A DNA stretch of 64,000 nt, taken from Vibrio rotiferianus CAIM 577 = LMG 21460. Lineage in GTDB: Bacteria > Pseudomonadota > Gammaproteobacteria > Enterobacterales > Vibrionaceae. Both the position numbers and the translations under genes were made by a program. This document shows positions 8,865 to 18,160 of the stretch, one piece after another. Every line of letters begins with the position of its first letter. Positions within the stretch are counted from its first letter, which is position 1. The notes under the pieces are model-generated. The model searched no databases. It saw only the letters and a program-made list of their open reading frames with translations, and was not told the origin of the DNA. Where the stretch lies: positions 1 through 64,000 of the forward strand of contig NZ_APHW01000103.1 of assembly GCF_002741985.1 (NCBI RefSeq), written 5' to 3'.

Positions 8865-10253
8865 ATGGATATCAAACCATACCGCTTAGCTGCACCTATT
8901 TTTATGGTGGCTCTGGTCGCTGCGCCAACCTTGGTTAACGCCGCAGGTAACGAGACGCACGCAGCGCAAAATTCCGCATCAAGTGAGCGAGCTTCAACCA
9001 ACAAGCTTGCCCAACTGATCAACGTAGCTTTGAGTAATGATGGCAATCGTAAGCAATACTCAGCGCAATCTGCTGCCATGCGTGAAACGGGCGTTGCAAG
9101 CTCTACCTTGATGGACCCAAAACTGAAAGTGGGTTTCGGTGGCTTGCCTGTCGACAGCTTCAAGTTCGATGAAGACCCAATGACCAACATCTCCGTTGGT
9201 TTAATGCAACAGTTTGAGCGTGGCTCAACGCTTGATTTACAGCAGAAGAAAGCCAATCAACAAGCCGACGGCCTTGGACTTCAAGTCCGTGCTCGTGAGC
9301 TTGAGGTGGCCAACAGCATGACTCAACTTTGGCTAGAGCTTGGCTATCAGCAACAAGCTGAGCAAATCTTGCGAGAAAACCGTAAGTTGATGAAGGAAAT
9401 GGAAATCTTTATTCAAACCAACTATTCGATTGGTAAGAGTGAAGCGCAAGATCTGCTCAACGCCCAACTTCAAGTCAGTAAGTTGGATGAGAAACTTCAA
9501 GCCAACGCACAAATGCAACGTCGTCTTATCTCTCAACTCTCCGAATGGTTGGGGTCAGATTGGTTAGCGACGGAACAGGCTCTGTACGCTACCAATCAAC
9601 TCAACTGGGATACACTGAATAGCAAACTTGCTTCCAGCAAAGATTCCACCAAGCACTACCAACAACTTAGCCAGCACCCAATGGTTAAAATGGCCGATGT
9701 GAGTATTTCTGCCAATAAAACTCAGGTAGAGATTGCTGAACAAGCTTATAACCCACAGTTTGGTGTGGAGGTTATGTACGCTTATCGTCAAGCCAATAAC
9801 ATGAAGGGTGAGCCAGCATCAGACTTGGTCAGCGCTTACCTCACCATGGACATTCCACTGTTCACTGGTGACCGCCAAGATCGCAATCTCGCGGCCGCTC
9901 AATACCAAGTTGGCGCGGCACAATCACAAAAGGACACCTTACTAACGCAGATGAATGCCAAGGTGAACACTTTGCTGGTTGATCGCAGCAACTTAACCCA
10001 GCGTTTAGAACGTTATCAATCCACCTTATTGCCTCAAGCGAAAGCGCGCATTCAAGCCGTTGAGCGGGGTTATCAAAACAACACAGCGCAGTTTAACGAT
10101 GTGATTTCTGCCACGACTGACGAGTTAGCACTGCAATTAGAGCAACAACGTCTGCTGACCGATCTCAACATCGCAAACAGCAATTTAGCCACCCTACTCG
10201 GTGGTTTCGACTATCAAGTCGAGCAGCCAGAACTGTCTGAATTTAAAAAATAA
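8865..10253 (+). CDS. TolC-family outer-membrane channel of a Cu/Ag efflux pump (CusC-like)
   Basis: The 462-residue protein has a signal peptide ending near VNAAG, then the two-fold helical repeat typical of outer-membrane efflux proteins. Long Gln/Ala-rich helices are interrupted by beta segments such as VGFGGLPVD and FGVEVMYAYR. It would form the outer-membrane exit duct for the RND pump encoded next. Only 12 bases separate its stop from the adaptor gene, so the genes are co-transcribed. It is shorter in sequence identity terms to E. coli CusC than CusA is, as usual for this component, and I assign it by context. Confidence 0.85.
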   Translation: MDIKPYRLAAPIFMVALVAAPTLVNAAGNETHAAQNSASSERASTNKLAQLINVALSNDGNRKQYSAQSAAMRETGVASSTLMDPKLKVGFGGLPVDSFKFDEDPMTNISVGLMQQFERGSTLDLQQKKANQQADGLGLQVRARELEVANSMTQLWLELGYQQQAEQILRENRKLMKEMEIFIQTNYSIGKSEAQDLLNAQLQVSKLDEKLQANAQMQRRLISQLSEWLGSDWLATEQALYATNQLNWDTLNSKLASSKDSTKHYQQLSQHPMVKMADVSISANKTQVEIAEQAYNPQFGVEVMYAYRQANNMKGEPASDLVSAYLTMDIPLFTGDRQDRNLAAAQYQVGAAQSQKDTLLTQMNAKVNTLLVDRSNLTQRLERYQSTLLPQAKARIQAVERGYQNNTAQFNDVISATTDELALQLEQQRLLTDLNIANSNLATLLGGFDYQVEQPELSEFKK

Positions 10254-10265
10254 TAAGGTAAAACA

Positions 10266-11972
10266 ATGAAAACATTTAAGATTGCAACCATCGCGCTGAT
10301 TGTTGGTGGTGCTTTAGGGTTTGGTGCTAATCATTTTATTACGGGCTCGGCTCACGACATGAGTGCGATGGGTGGCGAATCTGCTGCAAGCCCTAATGAT
10401 CCGCTTTACTGGGTTGCCCCAATGGATCCGAACTACAAACGCGACAAGCCGGGTAAATCCCCAATGGGCATGGATTTAATTCCGGTTTACGCGGAAGATT
10501 TATCTGGTGAGAAAAGTGCACCGGGTACTATCACTATCGACCCTTCCATTGAAAACAACCTGGGTGTAAAGACAGCAAAAGTCACCTTGGAAAAACTGTC
10601 CCCACGTATCGAGACCGTTGGTTATATTGCCTTTGATGAAAGCCATCTATGGCAAACAAACGTTCGTGTTGCGGGTTGGGTAGAGAAACTTTACATCAAT
10701 GCTGTGGGTGAGAAGGTGAAGAAAGGCGATGTGCTTTTCACTCTCTACTCTCCAGAGTTGGTTAAGGCACAAGAAGAATTGCTGAATGCTTACCGCACTG
10801 GTCGCAACGGTTTAGTGAAAGGTGCAACTGAGCGTTTGGTGACGCTTGGTGTTGACCGCGCTCAAATCAAATCCATCACACGTAGCGGAAAAGCCTCTCA
10901 AACCATTGAAGTCAAAGCGCCTGCTGATGGTGTTATCGCAAGCTTAAACGTGCGTGAAGGTGGCTATTTGTCCCCTGCACAAGCGGTAATCAGCGCTGGT
11001 CCACTGGACAATGTTTGGGTTGATGCGGAAGTCTTTGAGCGTCAAGCGCACTGGATGAAAGCGGGTTCTCAAGCCACGATGACCCTTGACGCGATTCCGG
11101 GCAATGAATGGCAAGGTGTCGTAGATTACGTGTACCCAATCCTCGATCCGAAAACACGTACGTTACGTGTGCGTCTTAAATTCCCTAACCCAAATGGCGA
11201 ATTAAAACCAAACATGTTTGCCAACATCGCGCTGCAACCAGTGACCGACGATGCCGTATTAACCATTCCTAAGTCCTCCGTCATTCGTTCCGGTGGTATG
11301 ACTCGTGTAGTTCTGGCAGAAGGTGACGGAAAATACCGCTCAGCTCGAATTGAAGTCGGTCGTGAAGCTGGAGAGCAAATCGAGGTATTACAAGGTCTGA
11401 AGCAAGATGACAAGATTGTCACCTCTGCGCACTTCATGCTCGATTCTGAATCTAGCCAATCTGCAGATCTATCTCGTATTAACGGTGTCGAACCAGAAGC
11501 AGAAACGGCATGGGCAAAAGGTGAAATCACCGATGTAATGGAAAATCACCGTATGCTGACCATCAACCACCAGCCGGTACCAGAGTGGGATTGGCCTGGC
11601 ATGGTGATGAACTTCACTTTCGCAGATGGCATTGATATGGGTGACTTGAAAAAAGGCCAAGCCATTGAATTTGAAATGCAAAAGACAGAATCCGGTCAGT
11701 ACCAAATCATTGATTACAAAGCGGATAACAGCGTCATTGCAGCAGAAGTTTGGCTAACTGGTGACATCACGATGCTAATGGCTGATTTCGGCATGATCAC
11801 TTTAAACCACCTGCCAGTAGCTGAATGGAACTGGGATGCAGGCGAGATGAACTTCTCTGTCGGTGAAGAGGTGGATTTATCCAGTTTTGAAGAAGGACAA
11901 AAGGTTCGATTTCTAGTTGAAAAACAAGGGTCTGACTATGTTCTTAAACAGCTAGAGGCCGTTGAGGAGTAA
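10266..11972 (+). CDS. cusB: CusB-like periplasmic adaptor with two C-terminal CusF-like domains
   Basis: The 568-residue protein has an N-terminal membrane anchor or signal, a heavy-metal-binding segment at residues 50-76 (YWVAPMDPNYK with PMGMDLIPVY), and the barrel-sandwich, hairpin and beta-barrel domains of RND adaptors (VAGWVEKLYIN, APADGVIASLNV). It ends with two CusF-like domains at about 420-480 and 497-565. In the first, the Cu(I)/Ag(I) ligands match E. coli CusF in identity and spacing: H435, W443, M446, M448. In the second, H515, W523 and M528 remain but the first Met is G526. Usual CusB proteins are about 400 residues with CusF encoded separately. The cusA start follows after two bases. 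Confidence 0.92.
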   Translation: MKTFKIATIALIVGGALGFGANHFITGSAHDMSAMGGESAASPNDPLYWVAPMDPNYKRDKPGKSPMGMDLIPVYAEDLSGEKSAPGTITIDPSIENNLGVKTAKVTLEKLSPRIETVGYIAFDESHLWQTNVRVAGWVEKLYINAVGEKVKKGDVLFTLYSPELVKAQEELLNAYRTGRNGLVKGATERLVTLGVDRAQIKSITRSGKASQTIEVKAPADGVIASLNVREGGYLSPAQAVISAGPLDNVWVDAEVFERQAHWMKAGSQATMTLDAIPGNEWQGVVDYVYPILDPKTRTLRVRLKFPNPNGELKPNMFANIALQPVTDDAVLTIPKSSVIRSGGMTRVVLAEGDGKYRSARIEVGREAGEQIEVLQGLKQDDKIVTSAHFMLDSESSQSADLSRINGVEPEAETAWAKGEITDVMENHRMLTINHQPVPEWDWPGMVMNFTFADGIDMGDLKKGQAIEFEMQKTESGQYQIIDYKADNSVIAAEVWLTGDITMLMADFGMITLNHLPVAEWNWDAGEMNFSVGEEVDLSSFEEGQKVRFLVEKQGSDYVLKQLEAVEE

Positions 11973-11974
11973 TT

Positions 11975-14900
11975 ATGATCAGTGCAATTATTCGTTGGTC
12001 GCTCAACAACCGCTTTCTAGTGTTGATCGCCACTCTAGCGCTCGTTCTGGGTGGACTTTACAGTGTAAAGAATACGCCTGTTGACGCCATTCCGGATCTT
12101 TCTGATGTGCAAGTGATCATCAAGACAAGCTATCCGGGTCAAGCCCCTCAGGTCGTCGAGGATCAAGTTACTTACCCACTCACAACCGCAATGCTTGCCG
12201 TTCCGGGAGCAGAAACAGTTCGTGGTTACTCTTTCTTTGGCGATTCGTATGTTTATATCATTTTCAACGATGATACCGACATGTACTGGGCACGTTCACG
12301 CGTGTTGGAGTACCTAAGCCAAGTAGCACCAAAGCTTCCACCTAGCGCCAAACCGACCTTAGGCCCTGATGCAACGGGTGTGGGCTGGGTTTACAGCTAC
12401 GTTCTCCAAGATAAAACTGGTAAGCACGATTTAGCTGAGCTTCGTAGCCTACAAGATTGGTTCTTGAAGTACGAATTGCAGACGGTTGAAGGCGTATCTG
12501 AAGTCGCTACCGTGGGCGGTATGGTGAAGCAGTATCAAGTGCAGATTGATCCTGCCAAGCTGCGTGCGTACAACCTCACGCTTCAGCAAGTTAACATGGC
12601 GATCCAAAACGGCAACCAAGAAACCGGCGCGTCGGTTATTGAAGTGGCCGAAGCTGAGCATATGGTTCGTACCACGGGTTACCTAACCAGCATTGAAGAC
12701 ATCAAATCACTGCCTCTGAAAGTGACTGAAAAAGGCACTCCGCTACTACTAGGCGACATCGCAGACATTAACCTTGGTCCACAAATGCGTCGTGGTATCT
12801 CAGAGTTGAATGGCGAAGGTGAAGCCGTTGGTGGTGTTATCGTGATGCGCTTTGGTGAGAACGCAAGTGAAGTCATTGAAAAAGTAAAAGATAAGCTTTC
12901 TGAGCTACAACGAGGTCTACCAGAAGGTGTTGAAATCGTTGCGACTTACGATCGTTCGACTCTGATTGACGCAGCGGTAGAAAACCTATGGAAGAAGCTT
13001 GCAGAAGAGTTCATCGTCGTCGCGATTGTGTGTGCGTTGTTCCTATTCCACATTCGCTCTTCATTGGTTATCGCTCTGAGCTTACCTGTCGGTATTCTTA
13101 CTGCGTTTATCGTGATGCATTGGCAAGGCATTAATGCCAACATTATGTCCCTTGGTGGTATCGCGATTGCCATTGGCGCTATGGTGGATGGTGCAATCGT
13201 TATGATCGAAAACGTTCACAAGCACATTGAACGAACGCCACTGACCGATAAAAACCGATGGCAAGTCATCAGTAAGGCGGCCGAAGAAGTCGGCGCTCCG
13301 CTGTTCTTCTCATTGCTGATCATTACTCTAAGCTTCGTGCCTGTGTTCGCCTTGGAAGGTCAAGAAGGCAAGATGTTCTCTCCGCTTGCGTTTACTAAAA
13401 CTTACGCCATGGCTGCGGCCGCTGGTTTGGCTATCACGCTTGTTCCTGTACTTATGGGCTACTTCATTCGAGGTAAAGTACTACCTGAGCACAAGAACCC
13501 AATCAACCGTGGCTTGGTCGCGTTGTACCGCCCGCTGTTGAACACCAGCTTAAAATACCCTAAGACCATGATCGTTATCGCCTTAGGTCTTATGGCATCG
13601 GCATACTACCCAACCAGCAAGCTAGGCAGCGAGTTCATCCCACCGCTGGATGAAGGCGACTTGATGTACATGCCAACAACCTATCCGGGTATCTCGATCG
13701 GTAAGGCGCGTGAGCTGCTACAGCAAACCAATAAGCTGATCAAAACCGTCCCAGAAGTACAGACGGTATGGGGCAAAATTGGTCGTGCAGAAACCGCGAC
13801 CGACCCAGCACCTCTAACTATGATTGAAACCGTGATTCAGTTGAAGCCCCGCGATCAATGGCGTGAAGGGGTAACGACAGAATCACTGCGTAAAGAGTTC
13901 GATGATCTAGTGCAATTCCCGGGGTTAACCAACGCTTGGGTAATGCCAATCAAAACGCGTATCGACATGCTAGCAACGGGCATCAAAACCCCTATCGGCA
14001 TTAAGATCGCGGGTCCTGATCTGAAAGTGATTGAGGAGATCGGTTCTCAGTTGGAGCCAATTCTTAATGGCGTTCAAGGTACTGCATCGGTTTACGCAGA
14101 GCGTGTGGCAGGTGGTCGCTATGTCACAATCGACATTAAGCGTCGTGCGGCGGCTCGTTACGGCTTGAGCATTAAAGACGTTCAGCAAGTTGTCTCCACC
14201 GCAGTGGGTGGCATGAATGTGGGTGAAACCATCGAAGGCTTGGAACGTTACCCGATCAACGTTCGTTACCCACAAGACTACCGTGACTCGGTGGTAAAAC
14301 TGCAAAACCTACCGTTAGTGACTCCAAATGGCGCTCGTATCGCACTGGCTGACGTAGCAGACATTCGTTACGAAGACGGTCCTCCAATGATTAAGACAGA
14401 AAACGCTCGCCCGAACGGTTGGGTATTTGTTGACATCGATGGTCGTGACTTAGGCTCTTACGTTGTAGAAGCGCAACAAATCGTAGCAGACCAACTTGAG
14501 CTTCCTGCGGGTTACTCGCTGGCTTGGTCTGGTCAATACGAATACATGGAGCGTGCAAAAGACCGCTTGAGCGTCGTGGTACCAATCACCATCGCCATCA
14601 TTATGCTGCTGCTTTACTTCAGCTTCCGCCGTGTCGGCGAAGTAATGATCATCATGCTTACCCTACCACTCGCAATGGTCGGTGGTTTGTGGCTCATGCA
14701 TATCCTCAACTACAACTTCTCGATTGCCGTTGGGGTCGGCTTTATTGCCCTAGCAGGCGTCGCGGTTGAAATTGGGGTCATCATGCTCGTGTATCTCAAC
14801 CAAGCTTGGCACTACAAAAAACTCGACGCGGAAGAGAACCAACAGAAGCTTGAGGCGAAAGACCTAACCGATGCTATTCGTGAAGGGGCTGGCTTACGTG

Positions 14901-15154
14901 TTCGCCCAGTAATGATGACGGTACTAACGGTCATTATTGGCCTTATTCCAATCATGTACGGTGAAGGTACAGGTTCAGAAGTAATGCAACGTATCGCCGC
15001 GCCAATGATTGGCGGTATGGCATCAGCACTGCTGCTGACGCTATTAGTACTGCCAGCCATCTTCAAGCTGTGGAAACAACGTGAGTTGCGTCAAAGCAAT
15101 GCGACTGATCACCAAGCTAGCACACAAGCTAGTGATGTAAACAACAACGCTTAA
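11975..15154 (+). CDS. cusA: Heavy-metal efflux RND transporter (CusA-like inner-membrane pump)
   Basis: The 1059-residue protein is a full-length HME-RND pump with the usual twelve transmembrane segments and two large periplasmic loops. The start MISAIIRWSLNNRFLVLI, the early porter-domain motif TPVDAIPDLSDVQVI and the TM4 proton-relay motif AIGAMVDGAIVMIENVHKH are characteristic of the Cu(I)/Ag(I) branch. Methionines used for metal passage are expected in the porter cleft. The pump takes metal from the adaptor and periplasm and expels it through the TolC-like channel, driven by protons. It is the third gene of the operon and is followed after 78 bases by a cupredoxin. Confidence 0.95.
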   Translation: MISAIIRWSLNNRFLVLIATLALVLGGLYSVKNTPVDAIPDLSDVQVIIKTSYPGQAPQVVEDQVTYPLTTAMLAVPGAETVRGYSFFGDSYVYIIFNDDTDMYWARSRVLEYLSQVAPKLPPSAKPTLGPDATGVGWVYSYVLQDKTGKHDLAELRSLQDWFLKYELQTVEGVSEVATVGGMVKQYQVQIDPAKLRAYNLTLQQVNMAIQNGNQETGASVIEVAEAEHMVRTTGYLTSIEDIKSLPLKVTEKGTPLLLGDIADINLGPQMRRGISELNGEGEAVGGVIVMRFGENASEVIEKVKDKLSELQRGLPEGVEIVATYDRSTLIDAAVENLWKKLAEEFIVVAIVCALFLFHIRSSLVIALSLPVGILTAFIVMHWQGINANIMSLGGIAIAIGAMVDGAIVMIENVHKHIERTPLTDKNRWQVISKAAEEVGAPLFFSLLIITLSFVPVFALEGQEGKMFSPLAFTKTYAMAAAAGLAITLVPVLMGYFIRGKVLPEHKNPINRGLVALYRPLLNTSLKYPKTMIVIALGLMASAYYPTSKLGSEFIPPLDEGDLMYMPTTYPGISIGKARELLQQTNKLIKTVPEVQTVWGKIGRAETATDPAPLTMIETVIQLKPRDQWREGVTTESLRKEFDDLVQFPGLTNAWVMPIKTRIDMLATGIKTPIGIKIAGPDLKVIEEIGSQLEPILNGVQGTASVYAERVAGGRYVTIDIKRRAAARYGLSIKDVQQVVSTAVGGMNVGETIEGLERYPINVRYPQDYRDSVVKLQNLPLVTPNGARIALADVADIRYEDGPPMIKTENARPNGWVFVDIDGRDLGSYVVEAQQIVADQLELPAGYSLAWSGQYEYMERAKDRLSVVVPITIAIIMLLLYFSFRRVGEVMIIMLTLPLAMVGGLWLMHILNYNFSIAVGVGFIALAGVAVEIGVIMLVYLNQAWHYKKLDAEENQQKLEAKDLTDAIREGAGLRVRPVMMTVLTVIIGLIPIMYGEGTGSEVMQRIAAPMIGGMASALLLTLLVLPAIFKLWKQRELRQSNATDHQASTQASDVNNNA

Positions 15155-15232
15155 ACCCTATCTTCCCCTCACACCCTCGGTTTTGAGGGGAAGCGACCAA
15201 ATTATTAATGAATTAAAACAAGGATTTAAAAT

Positions 15233-15754
15233 ATGAAAAAGACATTAATCACTCTTGCTCTAGCCTTAACAACAACGACTGCTTTTGCACAAATGGATCA
15301 TTCAAACATGGACCACGGCAGCATGAAGATGGATCACAGCAAAATGGACCACTCCAACATGATGGATATGCCGGGCATGTCTGCGGTAGGTATGCCAGCA
15401 AAAGGCGCTAAGCCAGATAAAGTGGTACACGTACTCTTGAGTGATGACATGACGATCAAGTTCAAGAAAGACGTCAAGATTGAGCCAAACGATGTGGTGC
15501 AGTTTGTAGTCATGAACACGGGTAAAATTAACCACGAGTTCACTATCGGTTCTACCAAAGAGCAGCTAGAACATCGTGAAATGATGAAGACGATGACTGG
15601 TGGACACATGCACGACTCAGGCAACTCTGTGACGGTAGATCCGGGCAAAGCGAAGCAGTTATTGTGGCATTTCCACGGTGACAACAACGTTGAGTTCGCG
15701 TGCAACATTCCGGGGCACGCAGAAACAGGAATGGTTAAAAATATTGAACTGTAA
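15233..15754 (+). CDS. Periplasmic cupredoxin with a Met/His-rich N-terminus
   Basis: The 173-residue protein has a signal peptide cleaved near AFAQ. Next comes a repeat-like metal-binding tail of MDHSNMDHG-type units, about six M-D-H or M-x-H clusters in residues 21-50. The C-terminal half is a cupredoxin. Its copper ligands are visible as His in INHEF, then Cys, His and Met in CNIPGHAETGM, a type-1-like set. It would bind copper in the periplasm next to the efflux pump, as carrier or buffer. AAGGA precedes the ATG by nine bases. A terminator follows, closing the operon. Confidence 0.88.
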   Translation: MKKTLITLALALTTTTAFAQMDHSNMDHGSMKMDHSKMDHSNMMDMPGMSAVGMPAKGAKPDKVVHVLLSDDMTIKFKKDVKIEPNDVVQFVVMNTGKINHEFTIGSTKEQLEHREMMKTMTGGHMHDSGNSVTVDPGKAKQLLWHFHGDNNVEFACNIPGHAETGMVKNIEL

Positions 15755-15770
15755 ATAAGTATCTAAATAG

Positions 15771-15800
15771 AAAAAGGAGCTGATAATGCAGCTCCTTTCT
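15771..15800 (+). terminator. Terminator of the copper operon
   Basis: AAAGGAGCTG pairs with CAGCTCCTTT across a six-base loop, followed by a pyrimidine-rich TCTTCT tail. It sits just after the cupredoxin stop and before the converging barrel gene. Confidence 0.75.
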
Positions 15801-15832
15801 TCTAGTTGAGTCAGTAAAAGTGAGGGTAAAAC

Positions 15833-16362
15833 TCAGAAGTTATAAGCCGCCATCACGCGAATTGCGGTTTCCTCTTCTTCTGAAAGACTCAGGTCTTCAT
15901 CTATTTTGTACCCCTCAACAATTAATCCGACCTTGGCAATATCAACTTTAATGCCTACTGTTGGCGTAAAGCTGTTCTGGTTGAAAGAGTCCACATATTC
16001 ACCTGTCTCTTCCTCAAAATACTCAATTTCGACATTGTTGTAGTTCAAACCAATACGAGGGGTGATCGCGAAAACACTACTCAACCGAACTTCATATCCC
16101 AAAGCAGTGTGTAGCCCCCACACTTGCTTTTCAGCCCAATGAGTTCCAACACGTTCTTCCTCTCCATTATCAAAAGGCGCATTAAACCCAATCGACCAGT
16201 TTAAGTTCGGTAACACTTCAGCTCCAATCTCAATGCTTAAAATCTCATGGTCGTCCATAAATGTCACTCCCCCCCCGCCACAAAGGGGTCGCTCTCTTCT
16301 GCAAATACTGGAGCACTGCTTAAGAGCACCAAAATGAATAAGCCAAATAGATCTTTAAGCAT
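15833..16362 (-). pseudogene. Outer-membrane beta-barrel gene interrupted at a G8 tract (possible phase-variable gene)
   Basis: An ATG at 16362 with an excellent ribosome site (GGAGGT) opens a signal peptide (MLKDLFGLFILVLLSS to VFAEESDPFVAG). On the coding strand the frame then runs into eight consecutive G and stops at TGA. Directly after the tract another frame continues with VTFMDDHEILSIEIG and 140 more residues of beta-barrel pattern, ending with the terminal aromatic NF typical of outer-membrane proteins. With 6 or 9 G the two parts join into one protein of about 176 residues, similar in layout to the barrel gene at 17529-18059. In this sequence the gene is off. The tract may be a slippage switch, a fixed mutation or a sequencing miscount. 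Confidence 0.75.
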
Positions 16363-16471
16363 GACACCTCCGGGTAGTGAATGCATTAATTTGCCACTAT
16401 CAGATTACGTGGATTCCATGCGCATTTTTGAAGGTTAAGAAGCTCAAATTTGAACCTTTGAACGCCACACA

Positions 16472-17422
16472 ATGTCGTACCTAACGACAAAAATTTATAA
16501 TCTAAGGCACGTTGTGAAACACTCGATAGACCTAAATCTTTACCGCTTTTTAAACTTGATCTTCGAACAGAAGTCGTTACCTAAGGTGTGCCACACACTC
16601 AACATCAGCCGTGCAACATTTAACCGACAGCTAGCAGATTGTCGGGAACAGTTTGGTAATGAGTTATTTATCGCAACCAAAGGGCTTTATCATCCCACGC
16701 TATTTTGTAGTCAGTTAATGCATATTATTGACGAACCACTAGAACAGCTCGAATCGGCCCAGACTCAAGTCAATGTTCTGGAATCAGCAACTCAGCCAAA
16801 AGAGTTTCGTTTTTTTATGCCAAATCCACTCAGCGCTATCCTCACTACTCCATTACTCGAACTTCTCAATCAACACAGCAATATCGCAGATTTCTCGATG
16901 GTTGATTGGAACCTAGAAGGCATCGAATTCCCTAAAGCGGGGTCACTTGCTGTTGGCATTTCTGGCTATCCATCAGTAATGAATGAACGCGTGGTAGAAC
17001 GAAAGATAGGCGAGCTGGGGTTATTCCTCTACACCTCGACAAACAACGCCTTGTCGCAGCAGGAAATCATTGACATACAACAACTGCAAGGAGAAAAGCT
17101 AGTGAGAGTATCCATGGGAGGACTAGACGATACGCCCTACTATGACAGAATAAAACGTCAACTTGGCTTCACACTATTAAGACGCTTAACCGTACCGTCA
17201 GTTCATGCTGCGCTAGATTGGCTGACGAAGACTGACTATGTGCTAATTTGCTTGTCGCTACCTGATTCAGCCTTACCGAAAAACATAAAAAAAATCCCGC
17301 TGATACAAAACAACGTGCAAATGTCCTTCGATATCGGTCTGCAGTTTCATCGGGGTTATTACCAGCACCCAACGATGATGAAGTTAGAAAAGCATTTATC
17401 AGAGATGTTGACGGTGTTGTAA
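16472..17422 (+). CDS. LysR-like transcriptional regulator
   Basis: The 316-residue protein begins with a winged-helix DNA-binding region of LysR type (residues 16-80). Its recognition helix reads LNISRATFNRQLADC and the wing FIATKGLYHPT. The effector domain follows, but it is divergent. The annotated ATG lacks a good ribosome site. A GTG at 16514 (giving VKHSIDLNLYRF) has AAGG seven bases ahead and would start the domain in the standard place. It sits between two barrel-protein genes of the same type on the opposite strand and may control one or both. It could also act on the ferric-reductase-like gene downstream. Confidence 0.75.
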   Translation: MSYLTTKIYNLRHVVKHSIDLNLYRFLNLIFEQKSLPKVCHTLNISRATFNRQLADCREQFGNELFIATKGLYHPTLFCSQLMHIIDEPLEQLESAQTQVNVLESATQPKEFRFFMPNPLSAILTTPLLELLNQHSNIADFSMVDWNLEGIEFPKAGSLAVGISGYPSVMNERVVERKIGELGLFLYTSTNNALSQQEIIDIQQLQGEKLVRVSMGGLDDTPYYDRIKRQLGFTLLRRLTVPSVHAALDWLTKTDYVLICLSLPDSALPKNIKKIPLIQNNVQMSFDIGLQFHRGYYQHPTMMKLEKHLSEMLTVL

Positions 17423-17456
17423 CCATAATCGCGGTCACAGTCTGGCTCAGAGAAAC

Positions 17457-17484
17457 AAAAAGGCCGCCCGTAAAAGGCGGCAAA
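17457..17484 (-). terminator. Terminator between the regulator and barrel genes
   Basis: GCCGCC and GGCGGC pair around a short A/T-rich loop, with a T run when read on the minus strand. It lies beyond the stop of the plus-strand regulator and downstream of the minus-strand barrel gene. Confidence 0.6.
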
Positions 17485-17528
17485 ACAAGCAGAATTATAA
17501 AGCAGTGAAATAAGGGGAATGTTAGACG

Positions 17529-18059
17529 TTAGAAGTTGAAGCTCAGCGTTGCTCTCACTACGTCTTCTTCGAACTTTTTATTGGTCATAGGGTTAATTGT
17601 CGAATCATTGATCTTCCCGTAGTCTACAGTTAGGCCAACCATACGCCAGTTAACTGTACCGCCTATCGAGGCATAAATATTATCGATGTTCATGCTCTCG
17701 CCAGAGTGCTCGCCACTCTTGATGTCTACATCAGCGTTGAAGTAGTTCAGGCCGATCTTTGGAATAATATCGAATTCAGCGATTTCGAAACGGTAACCAA
17801 CATTCGCATACATCCCCCATGCGTCTTGGTCATTGCTTTCTGACATATCGACGGCATTGTCACCAAAAAAGACGCCACCGCCAGTCACAATGTTGTTGCC
17901 TAGGTCACGGCTGTAGCCTAGAGCGAACATTTCGTTGCCACCAACAAATGTTGCACCTGCCTCAATCGAATTATTGCGGCCTTCAGCCAGTACTTGACCA
18001 GAAGCGGCTAGAGTTGCCAATGTCGTTAGCGCTAGAATGCGTTTTGATGTGATAATCAT
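17529..18059 (-). CDS. Outer-membrane beta-barrel protein (intact paralogue)
   Basis: The 176-residue protein has a clear signal peptide (cleavage after VLAEG) and alternating-pattern strands typical of a small eight-stranded barrel (SIEAGATFVGG, MYANVGYRF, VVRATLSFNF). It ends with the terminal aromatic motif recognised by the barrel assembly machinery. It has the same length and layout as the interrupted gene at 15833-16362, including the short segment ATFVGGNEM that corresponds to the junction of that gene. Function is unknown. I see no long homopolymer in its coding sequence. Confidence 0.7.
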   Translation of the reverse strand: MIITSKRILALTTLATLAASGQVLAEGRNNSIEAGATFVGGNEMFALGYSRDLGNNIVTGGGVFFGDNAVDMSESNDQDAWGMYANVGYRFEIAEFDIIPKIGLNYFNADVDIKSGEHSGESMNIDNIYASIGGTVNWRMVGLTVDYGKINDSTINPMTNKKFEEDVVRATLSFNF

Positions 18060-18160
18060 CTTTACTCTCTCGGTTTGGATTACCTAACTACCCTAACCAT
18101 TTCTGACTATCGAAATTGAGGCTTAAAAAACTCATCACTGAGCTAACCTATCCTTGACAC

